Shown here piece after piece: positions 1-8,726 of a stretch of 64,000 nt of DNA. How positions within the stretch are numbered: position 1 is the first letter of the stretch; each line of letters begins with the position of its first letter. The notes beneath the pieces are model-generated. The model made no database searches, was not told where the DNA came from, and saw only the letters and a program-made list of their open reading frames with translations. The DNA lies in the NCBI RefSeq assembly GCF_002105755.1, contig NZ_CP020821.1, positions 806,001-870,000 of the forward strand. The letters run 5' to 3'. The position numbers and the translations under genes were made by a program. This DNA comes from Mycobacterium colombiense CECT 3035 (GTDB lineage: Bacteria; Actinomycetota; Actinomycetes; Mycobacteriales; Mycobacteriaceae).

Positions 1-516
1 GAACAACATGAACAGGCCCGACACGATCTGGCCGACGGAGTTCTGCAGCATCAGGCCGATGACCACCGAGGTCACCCCCAGCGCGGTGAACAGGCCGCCG
101 ACGCGCACCCCCCACACGTAGGAGAAGATGACCGCCAGTCCGACCCCGATCAGCACGAACCGGGTCACGTCCAGGAAGATGCCCGGGATTCGTTGGCGCC
201 AGGATCCCTGCGGTGCGCCCTCGAAAACCGTTGCGTTGAGCCCGGACAGCAGCAGCACCAGCACCACGAAACCGAACACCGTCGCCAGCACCCGAACCGA
301 CGTGAACTGCGCCGGCATCCTGGCCACGTTCACCAGCAGCACCAGCAAAGCGCCCAGCGGGACGAGGTAGCTGCGCAACAGCAGGACGGGCCGCGCCAGC
401 GGGCTCGCTTTGCGGACCAGGCCCTGGTGCCATTCGGTGAGGGCGATCAGCAGCAGCGGCAGGCCGAACACCACGCCGGCGGCCCAGTACAGCGTTGACG
501 AGTCAAAGGTTCTCAC
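1..516 (-). CDS. MscS-family mechanosensitive channel, N-terminal part (cut by window edge)
   Basis: The gene runs off the left edge; 172 codons are visible. The start is a GTG whose GTGA overlaps the stop of the upstream cyclase gene, so the two are probably translationally coupled. The visible part has several hydrophobic segments. It ends in a glycine/alanine-rich helix reading ALGVTSVVIG followed by LQNSVGQIVSGLF, which is the pore-lining helix signature of MscS channels. In M. tuberculosis the neighbouring pair Rv2434c/Rv2435c is likewise a channel next to a cyclase, and the Rv2434c type carries a C-terminal cyclic-nucleotide-binding domain. That part is outside this window, so I cannot confirm it. 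The family assignment is confident; the gating ligand is inference. Confidence 0.85.
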   Translation of the reverse strand, partial: MRTFDSSTLYWAAGVVFGLPLLLIALTEWHQGLVRKASPLARPVLLLRSYLVPLGALLVLLVNVARMPAQFTSVRVLATVFGFVVLVLLLSGLNATVFEGAPQGSWRQRIPGIFLDVTRFVLIGVGLAVIFSYVWGVRVGGLFTALGVTSVVIGLMLQNSVGQIVSGLFMLF

Positions 517-2729
517 TGTCCCTGCCCTTCGGAGAGCTTCCAGATCTGTTGCTCGACGCCGCCCACGGTGATGGTGCCCGCCGGTGTGAATCGCCGGATG
601 TCGTGCATCACCTCATAGACCTGAGCGGTGACATAGATCCCCGATTGTGTTGTGCTGCTGCGGGTCTGATGGGCCAGGTTGACGGCAGCGCCCCACATGT
701 CGTAGACGATGCTGGATCGCCCGACCAGCCCGCTGATCACGTGGCCCGTGTTGATGCCGGCCCGCAGGGCCAGGTGGTAGCCGGTCTTGCTGTTGAAGCG
801 CGCGATGATGTCCTGCATCTCCACGGCGAACTCCACGGTGCGGTGGACGCTGTCCAGCCGGGGGAAGTTCAGGCCGCAGCTGGCCAGGTAGCCGTTGTGC
901 AGCGTGCGGATCGGTTCGATGCCAAGGGATTCCGCCGCCGAGTCGAGCTCGCGGATCAGCTGGTCGACGATGCCGACCAGTTCCCGGCCGGAGATCTTGC
1001 CGGAGATCTCGTCGAGGCCGACGATGTCGGCGAAGATGACCGTGACGTCCTGGTGCTCCTGGGAGATGGTCTGTTCGCCGTCGCGGTAACGCCGGGCCAC
1101 CGGTTCGGGCATCAGCGAAGCGAGCAGGCGGTCGTTCTCCTTGCGTTGTTCGGTCAGCAGTTCCTCTTTGATCTGCAGGTTGCGGCTCATGTCGTTGAAA
1201 GCGGCCATCAGCTCGCCGATCTCGTCGCGCGAGGTGACCGGGATCGAGACGTCGTAGTTGCCGGCGCCGATCTCTCGGGCCCCGGCCTGCAACCTGCGGA
1301 TGGGCCGCACGAATATCTGGGCGACCAGCAGCGCGGCCACGCAGATGACGAAAACCATTGCCGCTGTGGTCAATATCAGGGTCTGGGTGAGCGACGCCAC
1401 CCGGGCGTTGGCCTCCGAGGTCTCCCTGGTGGCCACGATCGACCAATGCAGGTCGGAATTCGGCAGGGACAACGGCGCATACGACATCAGCTCCTTGCGA
1501 CCGAGATAACCGGTGTCGGTCACGGTTCCGGTCTCTCCGCGCTGCGCGGCGCGTACGGCCGCCGTGGCGACGGGCTGGACCAGCGTCGTGCCACCCCACT
1601 TGATCGCCGTATCGACGGTCTCGCGTCGAACGCCGGCGGCCAGCGCCTCACGGCGGTATCGCTCACGATCTTCGAGGAATACCCGTGAATCGGAACGCAT
1701 CAGGCTGTCCGGGCCGGCCAGATAGGTCTCGGCCGTTCGGCCCATGCCGGCGGCCCGCCACTGCTGGTCGGCGGTCATGATCCGATTGACCGTCGCGATG
1801 GGCAGCGGCAGCGCCAGCACTCCGATCGGTCTTCCCGGTGAACCGATCGGCGCGACCAACCAGGCAATCGGGTGCCCGAGTTGAGGCTGATACGGCTGAA
1901 AGTCGGTGATCCACACGAAGTTCAGCGAATTCGCGGCCATCGCCTTTTCGTAGGCGCCGCGCAAATTGGACTGACGATACGGACCGGTGAGGACGTTGGT
2001 GCCGAGCGAGGCGCTCTTCCGGACGGTGTAAACCACGTTGCCGCGGGTGTCCAGCAGCATCGCGTCCTGATACTCGAAGCGGGTGGCGATCTCGCGGAAA
2101 TAGTCGTTGAAGCGGGCATTGGCGGCCGACCAGGCGCTGCCATCGCCGGCGTCGTCGGGCGCGGACCCGTTCGAAGACCCGTGCGCCGCAACGGTGTAAT
2201 GCGCCTGCAGGTACTTCTGTGCGTTGTTGCTGGGTAACACGGCGTCGAGAGCCAGCTTGTTGCCGGTGTCGCGCTCGAGCGGTTTGATCAGCCGCTCGTT
2301 GTAGAAGTCGACCAGCGCCTGCTGCTGGCCGGGGTCGACGGGGGCGTTGGCCAGTTGGTCGAAGCCGGAAGTGAACGCCTGTACGGCTTCGAACGCGGTC
2401 ATCCCACGGCTGTAGACGACCAAGGAATCCGACAGATCCGAGAACAGCGTCTCGATGGCTCGTTTCTGCGACGCTCGCAACTGCGTCATCCGCTCGGTCG
2501 CCGCGGGCAGCAGCGCGTTACGCGCGGCGACGTACTCGACCGTCCCGATCACGCCCAGCGACGCCAGGCTCGACACCAGCAGCATCAGCATCACCTTGGA
2601 CTGAATGCTGATCCAGGACAGCGCTCGCGGGCGACGCCTCTTCTTTCGGGCCGGGTTCTGTTCGTCCGGGGGGACCGACTCGGTCGGGCGCATCAACCGG
2701 CCCGGTGCCGGGTCGATCCTCGACGCCAC
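513..2729 (-). CDS. Receptor-like class III adenylyl cyclase homologue (Rv2435c type), probably degenerate
   Basis: A 738-residue protein starting at GTG. It has a basic N-terminus, a membrane helix around residues 45-68, a large extracytoplasmic sensor region (about 70-450), a second helix near 455-478, a HAMP segment (RPIRRLQAGAREIGAGNYD) and a C-terminal class III cyclase domain. The first metal-binding Asp is present (FADIVG). Other key positions differ from the active paralogue at 43779-45110. KVSGD is replaced by TLHNG, losing the second metal Asp and the adenine-selecting Lys. WGDAVNVASR becomes WGAAVNLAHQ, losing the substrate Asp and the transition-state Arg. The overall family is clear. 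Loss of catalysis is inferred from these substitutions; the protein may act as a sensor or pseudo-enzyme coupled to the downstream channel gene. Confidence 0.85.
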   Translation of the reverse strand: MASRIDPAPGRLMRPTESVPPDEQNPARKKRRRPRALSWISIQSKVMLMLLVSSLASLGVIGTVEYVAARNALLPAATERMTQLRASQKRAIETLFSDLSDSLVVYSRGMTAFEAVQAFTSGFDQLANAPVDPGQQQALVDFYNERLIKPLERDTGNKLALDAVLPSNNAQKYLQAHYTVAAHGSSNGSAPDDAGDGSAWSAANARFNDYFREIATRFEYQDAMLLDTRGNVVYTVRKSASLGTNVLTGPYRQSNLRGAYEKAMAANSLNFVWITDFQPYQPQLGHPIAWLVAPIGSPGRPIGVLALPLPIATVNRIMTADQQWRAAGMGRTAETYLAGPDSLMRSDSRVFLEDRERYRREALAAGVRRETVDTAIKWGGTTLVQPVATAAVRAAQRGETGTVTDTGYLGRKELMSYAPLSLPNSDLHWSIVATRETSEANARVASLTQTLILTTAAMVFVICVAALLVAQIFVRPIRRLQAGAREIGAGNYDVSIPVTSRDEIGELMAAFNDMSRNLQIKEELLTEQRKENDRLLASLMPEPVARRYRDGEQTISQEHQDVTVIFADIVGLDEISGKISGRELVGIVDQLIRELDSAAESLGIEPIRTLHNGYLASCGLNFPRLDSVHRTVEFAVEMQDIIARFNSKTGYHLALRAGINTGHVISGLVGRSSIVYDMWGAAVNLAHQTRSSTTQSGIYVTAQVYEVMHDIRRFTPAGTITVGGVEQQIWKLSEGQGQ

Positions 2730-2774
2730 GGCGCCGCTTCTCGCGATGGCGTTAGGAAGCGCACGCCCCGACGC

Positions 2775-4139
2775 CTACCCCCCGAAGAGCAAGTACAAAC
2801 CGGTGAAGGTGTAGCCGACCATCACCAGCATCATCGTCAGCTGGCCGGTGAGCTGATGGCCGGTGGGCAGCAGCCGCAGGGCCTTGTCGTGGGCGGCGAT
2901 CACCGCGACGATGTGCCCGGTGACCACGCAGGCCACCTTGATCGCGGCCAGCACCGGCGGGTGCATGGACAAGACGTAGGCCACGTGCAGATGCGCCAGA
3001 CCGAGCAGATTCCACCCGCGGCCGAACGGGTCGGCCAGCGCGAACACCGCCTGCTGTCCACGCTCCACCAGGTAGGACAGGTAGTGCGCGAAGATGTAGC
3101 CCACCACGATCGGGATCAGTGAATGCGCCATCTCGCCGGGCAATTCGCGCCGCTGCTCCGCGGTGACCCCGCCGGTGGCGCGTGCCGCGAGTGAAAACGT
3201 CACTGCCACAACGCAAATAAAGACGATCAGGCCGACGGTGCGCAGCATCGAGGACGCCAGCGTCGGGGGAGCGCCGAATTCGCGGGTGAGCTGGTCGGAG
3301 AAGCCGCGCCACGTCGGCGACGACGAGAAACTGTCGAACGCCGTCGAGCCGAGCAGCACCGCCAGCAGCACCACGACACCCGGCCGCACCGGCAGCGACG
3401 GCAGATGGTCCAGCGGGTTTCCGATGACGATCTGCTGCGTGTCCCGGTTGCGCCGAAACGGTGAGAGCCGCGAGACGGCCACGCTGTACACGCCGAACGG
3501 GTCGGCGCGGGCCAGCCAGCGCTGGCCACACAGCCACGCGCCGGCCAGCATCAGCACGGCGTAGGCGGCCAGCCACGCCCTGACCCCCGGCAGTGACGCC
3601 GGATTCGGGCTGGCCAGCTCCATCCACACGAAGGCGAACAGTCCGAAGGCCGCGGGCCGATACCCCCAGCCCTCGGGGTAGGACAGCCGGGGCCGGCCGA
3701 GCCGCTCCGGAATGACGCGGCGCAGCAGCAGGTACAGCGTGCTCATCGGCGAGATCACCCGCCATACCGGCCCGATGGCCAGCGACAGCGCCACCAAGCC
3801 GACCCACAGCAGCACGTAGAACGCGCCCAGCAGCGCGTTGGCTTCCGATTCGGGGCCCCACACCCCGGCGGCCACCGCCCACGCCGCGCACACCAGCGCC
3901 AGCGCGGCCGCCGACCACCGGGTCACCGGGGAGTCGACGAACGTCGTCACCGCCGTCGGCAAGGGCCGGCCCGGCTTCAGCGGATCGAACCGCGGCCGCC
4001 GCCACGCGAACGCCACCAGGGCGAACGTGAAGGTCAGCGCCCAGGCCGCTCCCACCATCGCGTAGGCGTAGGGCACCGGAAGGTCGCCCGACCCGCCGAG
4101 TCCGTGCGCGAGCACCACCGCCGCGGCGGCGGACCTCAC
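2775..4139 (-). CDS. Polytopic membrane protein of a putative copper-linked cluster
   Basis: A 454-residue protein with about ten hydrophobic segments. The GTG start overlaps the stop of the lipoprotein gene by 4 nt (GTGA). The N-terminus is a short hydrophobic stretch ending in LAHGLGGSGDLPVP, so cleavage after Ala would expose an N-terminal His. The C-terminal third is rich in His (LAHLHVAYVLSMHPP, TGHIVAVIAAHDKAL). I recall similar actinobacterial proteins being annotated as fenitrothion hydrolase-like, but no hydrolase motif is visible, so I would not transfer that function. It is the last gene of the four-gene minus-strand cluster. No function is assigned beyond an integral membrane protein with possible metal ligands. 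Confidence 0.8.
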   Translation of the reverse strand: MRSAAAAVVLAHGLGGSGDLPVPYAYAMVGAAWALTFTFALVAFAWRRPRFDPLKPGRPLPTAVTTFVDSPVTRWSAAALALVCAAWAVAAGVWGPESEANALLGAFYVLLWVGLVALSLAIGPVWRVISPMSTLYLLLRRVIPERLGRPRLSYPEGWGYRPAAFGLFAFVWMELASPNPASLPGVRAWLAAYAVLMLAGAWLCGQRWLARADPFGVYSVAVSRLSPFRRNRDTQQIVIGNPLDHLPSLPVRPGVVVLLAVLLGSTAFDSFSSSPTWRGFSDQLTREFGAPPTLASSMLRTVGLIVFICVVAVTFSLAARATGGVTAEQRRELPGEMAHSLIPIVVGYIFAHYLSYLVERGQQAVFALADPFGRGWNLLGLAHLHVAYVLSMHPPVLAAIKVACVVTGHIVAVIAAHDKALRLLPTGHQLTGQLTMMLVMVGYTFTGLYLLFGG

Positions 4140-4498
4140 GACTGGACTTGGATCGTCGCGATGGTGCGGTCCAGGTGGTGCAGCTCCACCGCGACGTTGC
4201 CCGGAACGTCGACGGCGAACCCGAACGTCTGGTTGGGGGCGGCCGCGACCTGGAACTTGTGATCCGGCGTCGAATGCACGTGCAGCTCGTCGGTGGCGTC
4301 GCTGGTCACGTGCAGGGTGATCTGCTGATGCACCTTGGCCTGCAGCGTGGCGTTGGTCGGGGTGACCTGCCCGTGGGCGATGGTCACGTCGATCATCAGC
4401 GGCGCTGCCGGCGACTTACTGGTCGAACCGCCGCAGCCGACCAGGCCGCAGGCCAGCGCCGCCGCCCACGCCGCGATGAGGGTGCCTCGCAGTGTCAT
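4136..4498 (-). CDS. Cupredoxin-like lipoprotein
   Basis: A 120-residue protein starting at ATG, 4 nt after the stop of the upstream membrane-protein gene. It has a typical lipoprotein signal: a hydrophobic segment ending in GLVGC, so Cys is the lipidated residue. The mature part is a small beta-rich domain with the pattern DELHVHSTPDHKF and PGNVAVELHHLDRTIATIQV. This matches a recurrent family of small cupredoxin-fold proteins that contain an HVH pair but lack the Cys-His-Met blue-copper triad. The His cluster is suitable for binding copper, but that is inference. The 4-nt spacing upstream and the 4-nt overlap downstream place it in one transcription unit with the two large membrane proteins. 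Confidence 0.8.
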   Translation of the reverse strand: MTLRGTLIAAWAAALACGLVGCGGSTSKSPAAPLMIDVTIAHGQVTPTNATLQAKVHQQITLHVTSDATDELHVHSTPDHKFQVAAAPNQTFGFAVDVPGNVAVELHHLDRTIATIQVQS

Positions 4499-4502
4499 GG
4501 AT

Positions 4503-6335
4503 TCACGCCGCCCGCGGGATCTGCTGTTTGTCCTCGACGGGTTCGGGCTCGGTGATCGCGTAGCCGAGCCGGCCCGCACCCCAGGTCAGGCCGCCGATCA
4601 CCATGAGCGTCAGGAACAGCACCACGATCCCGCCGGCGGTGAACAACCAGGCCGGCGCGCTCTGGTCACGCTCGCGCTGCAGGATGGTGACTTCCAGGAC
4701 GAAGGGACGCGTGCTGGCCGCCAGCGCGGGAACCTCGGGGGCCGGAATGGCCGAGTCCGCCGGCTCCCAGATCGGCACGGCCGTCATCGTGCGGCCGTCC
4801 TGGACCCGCAGCAGGGTCTTCCAATCCCCCCACACGGGGACCGGCTGAGTGGACCGGTAGTGCCCCGGCCCGACCTTGGCGAGCCGGTCGATCACCAGGC
4901 CGCGGTCGTTGTTCATGCGCCCCTGCCAGGACAGGATCGTCAACCAGTCCGGGTTGCCGCTGACCATGTCGGCGGGTAGCAGCTGGACGTCGGCCGACAC
5001 CATGCGCTGCCCCGGTGCACTGGGCAGATCCGTCAACACGATGGTGGCGTTGTTCTGCCCCGGCACCACGATGTGCAAGCCATTGGCCACCGCGCCGCCG
5101 ATCACCAGCACCGTCAACGCCACCGCGGCGATGCCGATCCCGCGGCCGGGTAGGCGTTGGCCGGTGAGCACCATGCCGAACAGGGCGCCGCACACCCCCA
5201 TCAGGACCGCGACCGGTACCGCCATGGCCAGGGCCTCGCCCCACATGCTGATCGGCCACGGGTAGTGGTACACCGCCGCGATCCACAGCGACTCCAGCCA
5301 CAGTCCGACGGTGCCCACGCCCAGCCCGGCGACGGCGCCGAACACGATGGGGCGCTTGACAAGCGGGGTCAAGGCGACCAGCTCGACGGCTAGCGCCGGG
5401 CCGAGATACAGCGGGAACCAGTTGATCGGGGCGCCCAGAATCGGCCCGACCAGCAGGGCGACACCGCCGCGCAGGGCGATGGCGAAGATCGCCGCGATCA
5501 GGGCCGCCCCCCGGCCCATGGTGATGCGGGCGGCGACCGCCGCCAGGGCCGCCGCGCCGGCGATCAGCATGGGCTGGAACACCAGGCGGAACTGCGGGAC
5601 GCCGAAGTCGAACTCGATCTGATAGACCGACAAGCCAATGAACAACCCGCCGAAGGACAGGTAGCGCAGGAAGGTGATGAAGACGCCGTGATAGACCTGC
5701 TCGCCTTCTTGGGCCTCACCCTCGCGCTCCAGCATCAGCACCGCGAACAGCGAAAAACAGGCGCCGCCGATCATCATCAAATGCGTTGGGCCCCAAAGGG
5801 TTACATCCTGCCCGAAGATGCGGTGCCAGATGTCGTCGAGCGGGAACCCGATCATCGCGTAGAGGCCGCAGCCGGCCATCAGCACCCCACCCACCGGTGC
5901 GTGCCAGTTGCGGGTGATGCGCACCGGCGCCGGTCCGGGCCTGTCGAACGGCAGGACGACCGACACCATGCCGGCCAGGAACACCCCGAACAGCCCGATG
6001 ATGATGAAGTAGTGCGCCGGGTTGGCCAGCGGGCCCGGGTCACGGCCGTTGCCGATGTGCCAGCTGACGTCCCAGATGAACCCGAACAGCGCGCAGATGA
6101 TCGACGTGGTGAAGATCAGGACCGGCAGCGCCACCCAGTTGGGCCGGTGGAACTTCTCGCCCACCTTGTCGGCGGCGCGGGTCAGCCACTGGATGCGGTG
6201 GGTGCGATGAGCGTGGCCCGCCCACAGCATCAGTAGCGTGATCACCACCGCTGCGATCGACAGCCCGATCACCTGGTTCAGTCCCGCGCCGCGCGCGGGT
6301 GCCTCAGCAACAATCGTCAGTTCATTCGACCGCAT
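4503..6335 (-). CDS. Large membrane protein with duplicated PmoC-like DxxWH...D...PxH motif
   Basis: A 610-residue protein. The ATG at 6335 is chosen because GGGAGG lies just upstream; the frame stays open to a TTG at 6350 that itself sits in that ribosome-binding site. About ten transmembrane helices span residues 20-425. They are followed by a soluble beta-rich domain (about 430-565; VGPGHYRSTQPVPVWGDW, reminiscent of FixH/YtkA domains) and a final helix. Two similar motifs occur: D89-x3-H93, D99, PAH108, and D167-x3-H171, D177, PTH185. The spacing resembles the Asp-x3-His-x12-His copper site of PmoC/AmoC. The motifs are seen directly; a relationship to copper monooxygenases is a hypothesis. 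I know no characterised homologue. Confidence 0.8.
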   Translation of the reverse strand: MRSNELTIVAEAPARGAGLNQVIGLSIAAVVITLLMLWAGHAHRTHRIQWLTRAADKVGEKFHRPNWVALPVLIFTTSIICALFGFIWDVSWHIGNGRDPGPLANPAHYFIIIGLFGVFLAGMVSVVLPFDRPGPAPVRITRNWHAPVGGVLMAGCGLYAMIGFPLDDIWHRIFGQDVTLWGPTHLMMIGGACFSLFAVLMLEREGEAQEGEQVYHGVFITFLRYLSFGGLFIGLSVYQIEFDFGVPQFRLVFQPMLIAGAAALAAVAARITMGRGAALIAAIFAIALRGGVALLVGPILGAPINWFPLYLGPALAVELVALTPLVKRPIVFGAVAGLGVGTVGLWLESLWIAAVYHYPWPISMWGEALAMAVPVAVLMGVCGALFGMVLTGQRLPGRGIGIAAVALTVLVIGGAVANGLHIVVPGQNNATIVLTDLPSAPGQRMVSADVQLLPADMVSGNPDWLTILSWQGRMNNDRGLVIDRLAKVGPGHYRSTQPVPVWGDWKTLLRVQDGRTMTAVPIWEPADSAIPAPEVPALAASTRPFVLEVTILQRERDQSAPAWLFTAGGIVVLFLTLMVIGGLTWGAGRLGYAITEPEPVEDKQQIPRAA

Positions 6336-6447
6336 CGTCGTGCCTCCCAACCGCGCCGGGCTGCCCCGGAGGATCCGATTCCGTCAACCGCTTATTACTG
6401 TCAAGTAGGTTCGTGATTGTTTGTTTAATGCCCCGATCCTGGGCTCG

Positions 6448-6639
6448 TCAATCACGCTCTTTGTCGGGCGTGTCGGGTTGGGAGGCGTCCTTGCCGGCGC
6501 CCGTGGCGCTCCGGCCCTCGCGGCGGTCGCGCAGCGCGATGTACAGGACCACCCCGACGACGATCACCGCAGGCAGAAACGCCGGCGCCGCCAACAGCAG
6601 GTAGTGGTGCGCCAGGAATTCGACGTGCGGAGTCACCAT
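6448..6639 (-). CDS. Small single-pass membrane protein, first gene of the copper-linked cluster
   Basis: A 63-residue protein with ATG start. Residues 1-12 contain three His (one near the start and an adjacent pair). A single hydrophobic helix of about 25 residues follows, then a basic and acidic tail (RDRREGRS...DKERD). It lies 112 nt upstream of the 610-residue membrane protein on the same strand and is divergent from bioB. I do not recognise a family. Its size and topology would suit an accessory subunit of the membrane complex encoded downstream. The coding call rests on the TM pattern, codon usage like its neighbours and position. Confidence 0.6.
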   Translation of the reverse strand: MVTPHVEFLAHHYLLLAAPAFLPAVIVVGVVLYIALRDRREGRSATGAGKDASQPDTPDKERD

Positions 6640-6775
6640 GGTCGTATACCCATAGGGAGGTCGTGTACTTCGGCCGTTACCCTACTTTGAACACCTTTTC
6701 ATTCACCGCTGCCACCGCCACGTGGCAGATGTGTCCCCACGTGCGGACACGAAAAAGAGGCAAGGGGAGTACCTG

Positions 6776-7813
6776 GTGACTCAAGCGGCGACGCGACCGA
6801 CGGCCGAAGCCGGCAGCGACGAGGACATCTTGGCGGTGGCCCGGCAGCAGGTGCTTCAGGACGGCCAGGGATTGAGCCGGGACCAGGTGCTGCGGGTGCT
6901 GCAACTGCCCGACGACCGCCTCGACGAGCTGCTGGCGCTGGCCCACGACGTGCGGATGCGCTGGTGCGGTCCCGAGGTCGAGGTCGAGGGCATCATCAGC
7001 CTGAAGACGGGCGGTTGCCCGGAGGATTGTCACTTCTGCTCGCAGTCGGGGCTGTTCGCGTCGCCGGTGCGCAGCGCGCGGCTCGACATTCCCAGCCTGG
7101 TGGAGGCGGCCAAGCAGACCGCCAAGTCCGGCGCCACCGAGTTCTGCATCGTGGCCGCCGTGCGCGGACCCGACGAGCGGCTGTTGGCCCAGGTCGCGGC
7201 CGGTATCGAGGCGATCCGCAACGAGGTCGAGATCAACATCGCCTGCTCGCTGGGGATGCTGACGGCCGAGCAGGTCGAGCGGCTCTCCGAGATGGGGGTG
7301 CACCGCTACAACCACAACCTCGAGACCGCCCGCTCGTACTTCACCAACGTCGTGACCACCCACAGCTGGGAGGAGCGCTGGGAGACGCTGTCGATGGTCC
7401 GTGACGCCGGCATGGAGGTCTGCTGCGGCGGCATCCTCGGCATGGGCGAGACGCTGGAGCAGCGCGCGGAATTCGCCGCCGAGCTGGCCGAACTCGGCCC
7501 CGACGAGGTGCCGCTGAACTTCCTCAACCCGCGGCCCGGCACCCCGTTCGGCGACCTGGAGGTGATGCCGGCGAGCGATGCGCTGAAGTCGGTGGCCGCG
7601 TTCCGGCTGGCGCTGCCGCGCACCATGCTGCGGTTCGCCGGCGGCCGGGAGATCACGCTGGGCGACCTCGGTGCCAAGCAGGGCATCCTGGGCGGCATCA
7701 ACGCCGTGATCGTCGGCAACTACCTGACCACGCTGGGCCGGCCCGCCGAGTCCGACCTGGAATTGCTCGACGACCTGCAGATGCCCCTCAAGGGGCTCAA
7801 CGCCAGCTTGTAG
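6776..7813 (+). CDS. bioB: Biotin synthase
   Basis: A 345-residue radical-SAM enzyme that inserts sulfur into dethiobiotin, the last step of biotin synthesis. The GTG at 6776 is preceded by AGGGGAG and gives an N-terminus (VTQAATRPT) like that of M. tuberculosis BioB, so longer in-frame starts are rejected. The SAM-cluster motif CPEDCHFC (CxxxCxxC) lies near residue 84. The rest, including [16 protein letters not shown] and [11 protein letters not shown], is typical of the family. It is followed after 29 nt by bsaP. The divergent start of the membrane cluster lies 136 nt upstream. I saw no convincing biotin-repressor operator in this gap. Confidence 0.97.
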   Translation: MTQAATRPTAEAGSDEDILAVARQQVLQDGQGLSRDQVLRVLQLPDDRLDELLALAHDVRMRWCGPEVEVEGIISLKTGGCPEDCHFCSQSGLFASPVRSARLDIPSLVEAAKQTAKSGATEFCIVAAVRGPDERLLAQVAAGIEAIRNEVEINIACSLGMLTAEQVERLSEMGVHRYNHNLETARSYFTNVVTTHSWEERWETLSMVRDAGMEVCCGGILGMGETLEQRAEFAAELAELGPDEVPLNFLNPRPGTPFGDLEVMPASDALKSVAAFRLALPRTMLRFAGGREITLGDLGAKQGILGGINAVIVGNYLTTLGRPAESDLELLDDLQMPLKGLNASL

Positions 7814-7842
7814 TCCGGCTTCGCGGCTAAGGTTGGAGACTT

Positions 7843-8070
7843 GTGGTTGGCGATTTGGGCGCTGCGGTCAGTGCCGGCGTCTACAACGTCTACACCGGGG
7901 AATTAGGGGGCACCTCAGTGCCGACAGCGGCTCAATTGGGCCTTGAGCCTCCCCGGTTCTGCGCGGCGTGCGGACGCCGGATGGTGGTGCAGGTTCGCCC
8001 CGACGGCTGGCGGGCACGCTGCTCACGGCACGGTGAGGTCGATTCCGGTGACTTGGAGACGCAACGGTGA
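7843..8070 (+). CDS. bsaP: Biotin synthase auxiliary protein BsaP
   Basis: A 75-residue protein just downstream of bioB, matching Rv1590. It has a GTG start with GGTTGGAG upstream. The conserved core is CAACGRRM followed by a Cys in [10 protein letters not shown], so three Cys are available for a metal or Fe-S ligand. Mycobacterial biotin synthases have been reported to need this small partner protein to turn over, which fits the position directly after bioB. Its stop overlaps the GTG of the next gene by 4 nt, so the DUF2567 protein is probably co-translated. Confidence 0.85.
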   Translation: MVGDLGAAVSAGVYNVYTGELGGTSVPTAAQLGLEPPRFCAACGRRMVVQVRPDGWRARCSRHGEVDSGDLETQR

Positions 8071-8726
8071 CCGCTCCGGCCAAGGCCGCTGCGCCGCCCG
8101 CCACCGTTTCCCGGCGGGCCCGGACGCGTGCGCTCCTGATCGTGTCCCTGGGATCGGCGGCCATCGGCGTGGTGATCGGCGCAGTGTGGGCGTGGATCGC
8201 CCCGCCGATTCGCGCCGTGGTCGCCATCACCCGGTCGGGCGAGCGGGTCCATGACTATCTGGGCAACGAGTCCGAGCACTTCTTCGTCGCGCCGGCCCTG
8301 CTGCTGGGGCTGCTGACCGTGCTGGCGGTGGTCGCGTCGGTCGGGGTGTGGCAGTGGCGGGAACACCGCGGGCCGGCGATGGTCGTCGCCCTGACCGGCG
8401 GCATGGTGGCGGCGGCCGCCCTGGCCTCGGCCGTGGGGGCCGGGCTGGTCCGGCTGAGCTACGGTGCCCTGGACTTCGACGCGGTCCCGCTGACGAAAAG
8501 CCCGTCGGTCGCCTATGTCACGCAGGCGCCGCCGGTGTTCTTCTCGACGGGTCCGCTGCAGGTCGCGGTGACCCTGTTGTGGCCGGCCGGCATCGCGGCC
8601 CTGGTCTACGCCGTGCGTGCCGCCGCGGACGCCCGCGACGACCTGGGTGCGCTTCCGCCCGAGCCTAGGCCCGCCGAAGCGCTTCCGGTGGGCGGCGGAG
8701 GCGCCGCGGACGCGCCCGTGTCATAG
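8067..8726 (+). CDS. DUF2567 membrane protein (Rv1591 type)
   Basis: A 219-residue protein starting at a GTG that overlaps the bsaP stop. It has a basic N-terminus and four hydrophobic segments (about 22-45, 73-95, 105-125 and 170-190). The second extracytoplasmic loop contains an [17 protein letters not shown] stretch. The family is widespread in mycobacteria and has no known function. Coupling to bioB-bsaP is evident, but I see nothing linking it chemically to biotin. The 3' end overlaps the convergent lipase gene by 6 nt. Confidence 0.85.
   Translation: MTAPAKAAAPPATVSRRARTRALLIVSLGSAAIGVVIGAVWAWIAPPIRAVVAITRSGERVHDYLGNESEHFFVAPALLLGLLTVLAVVASVGVWQWREHRGPAMVVALTGGMVAAAALASAVGAGLVRLSYGALDFDAVPLTKSPSVAYVTQAPPVFFSTGPLQVAVTLLWPAGIAALVYAVRAAADARDDLGALPPEPRPAEALPVGGGGAADAPVS

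Noticed and set aside
6640..6775. Biotin-repressor (BioQ-like) operator upstream of bioB
   Set aside because: GTTAC and TGAAC words occur but in the wrong relative orientation and spacing for a palindrome.
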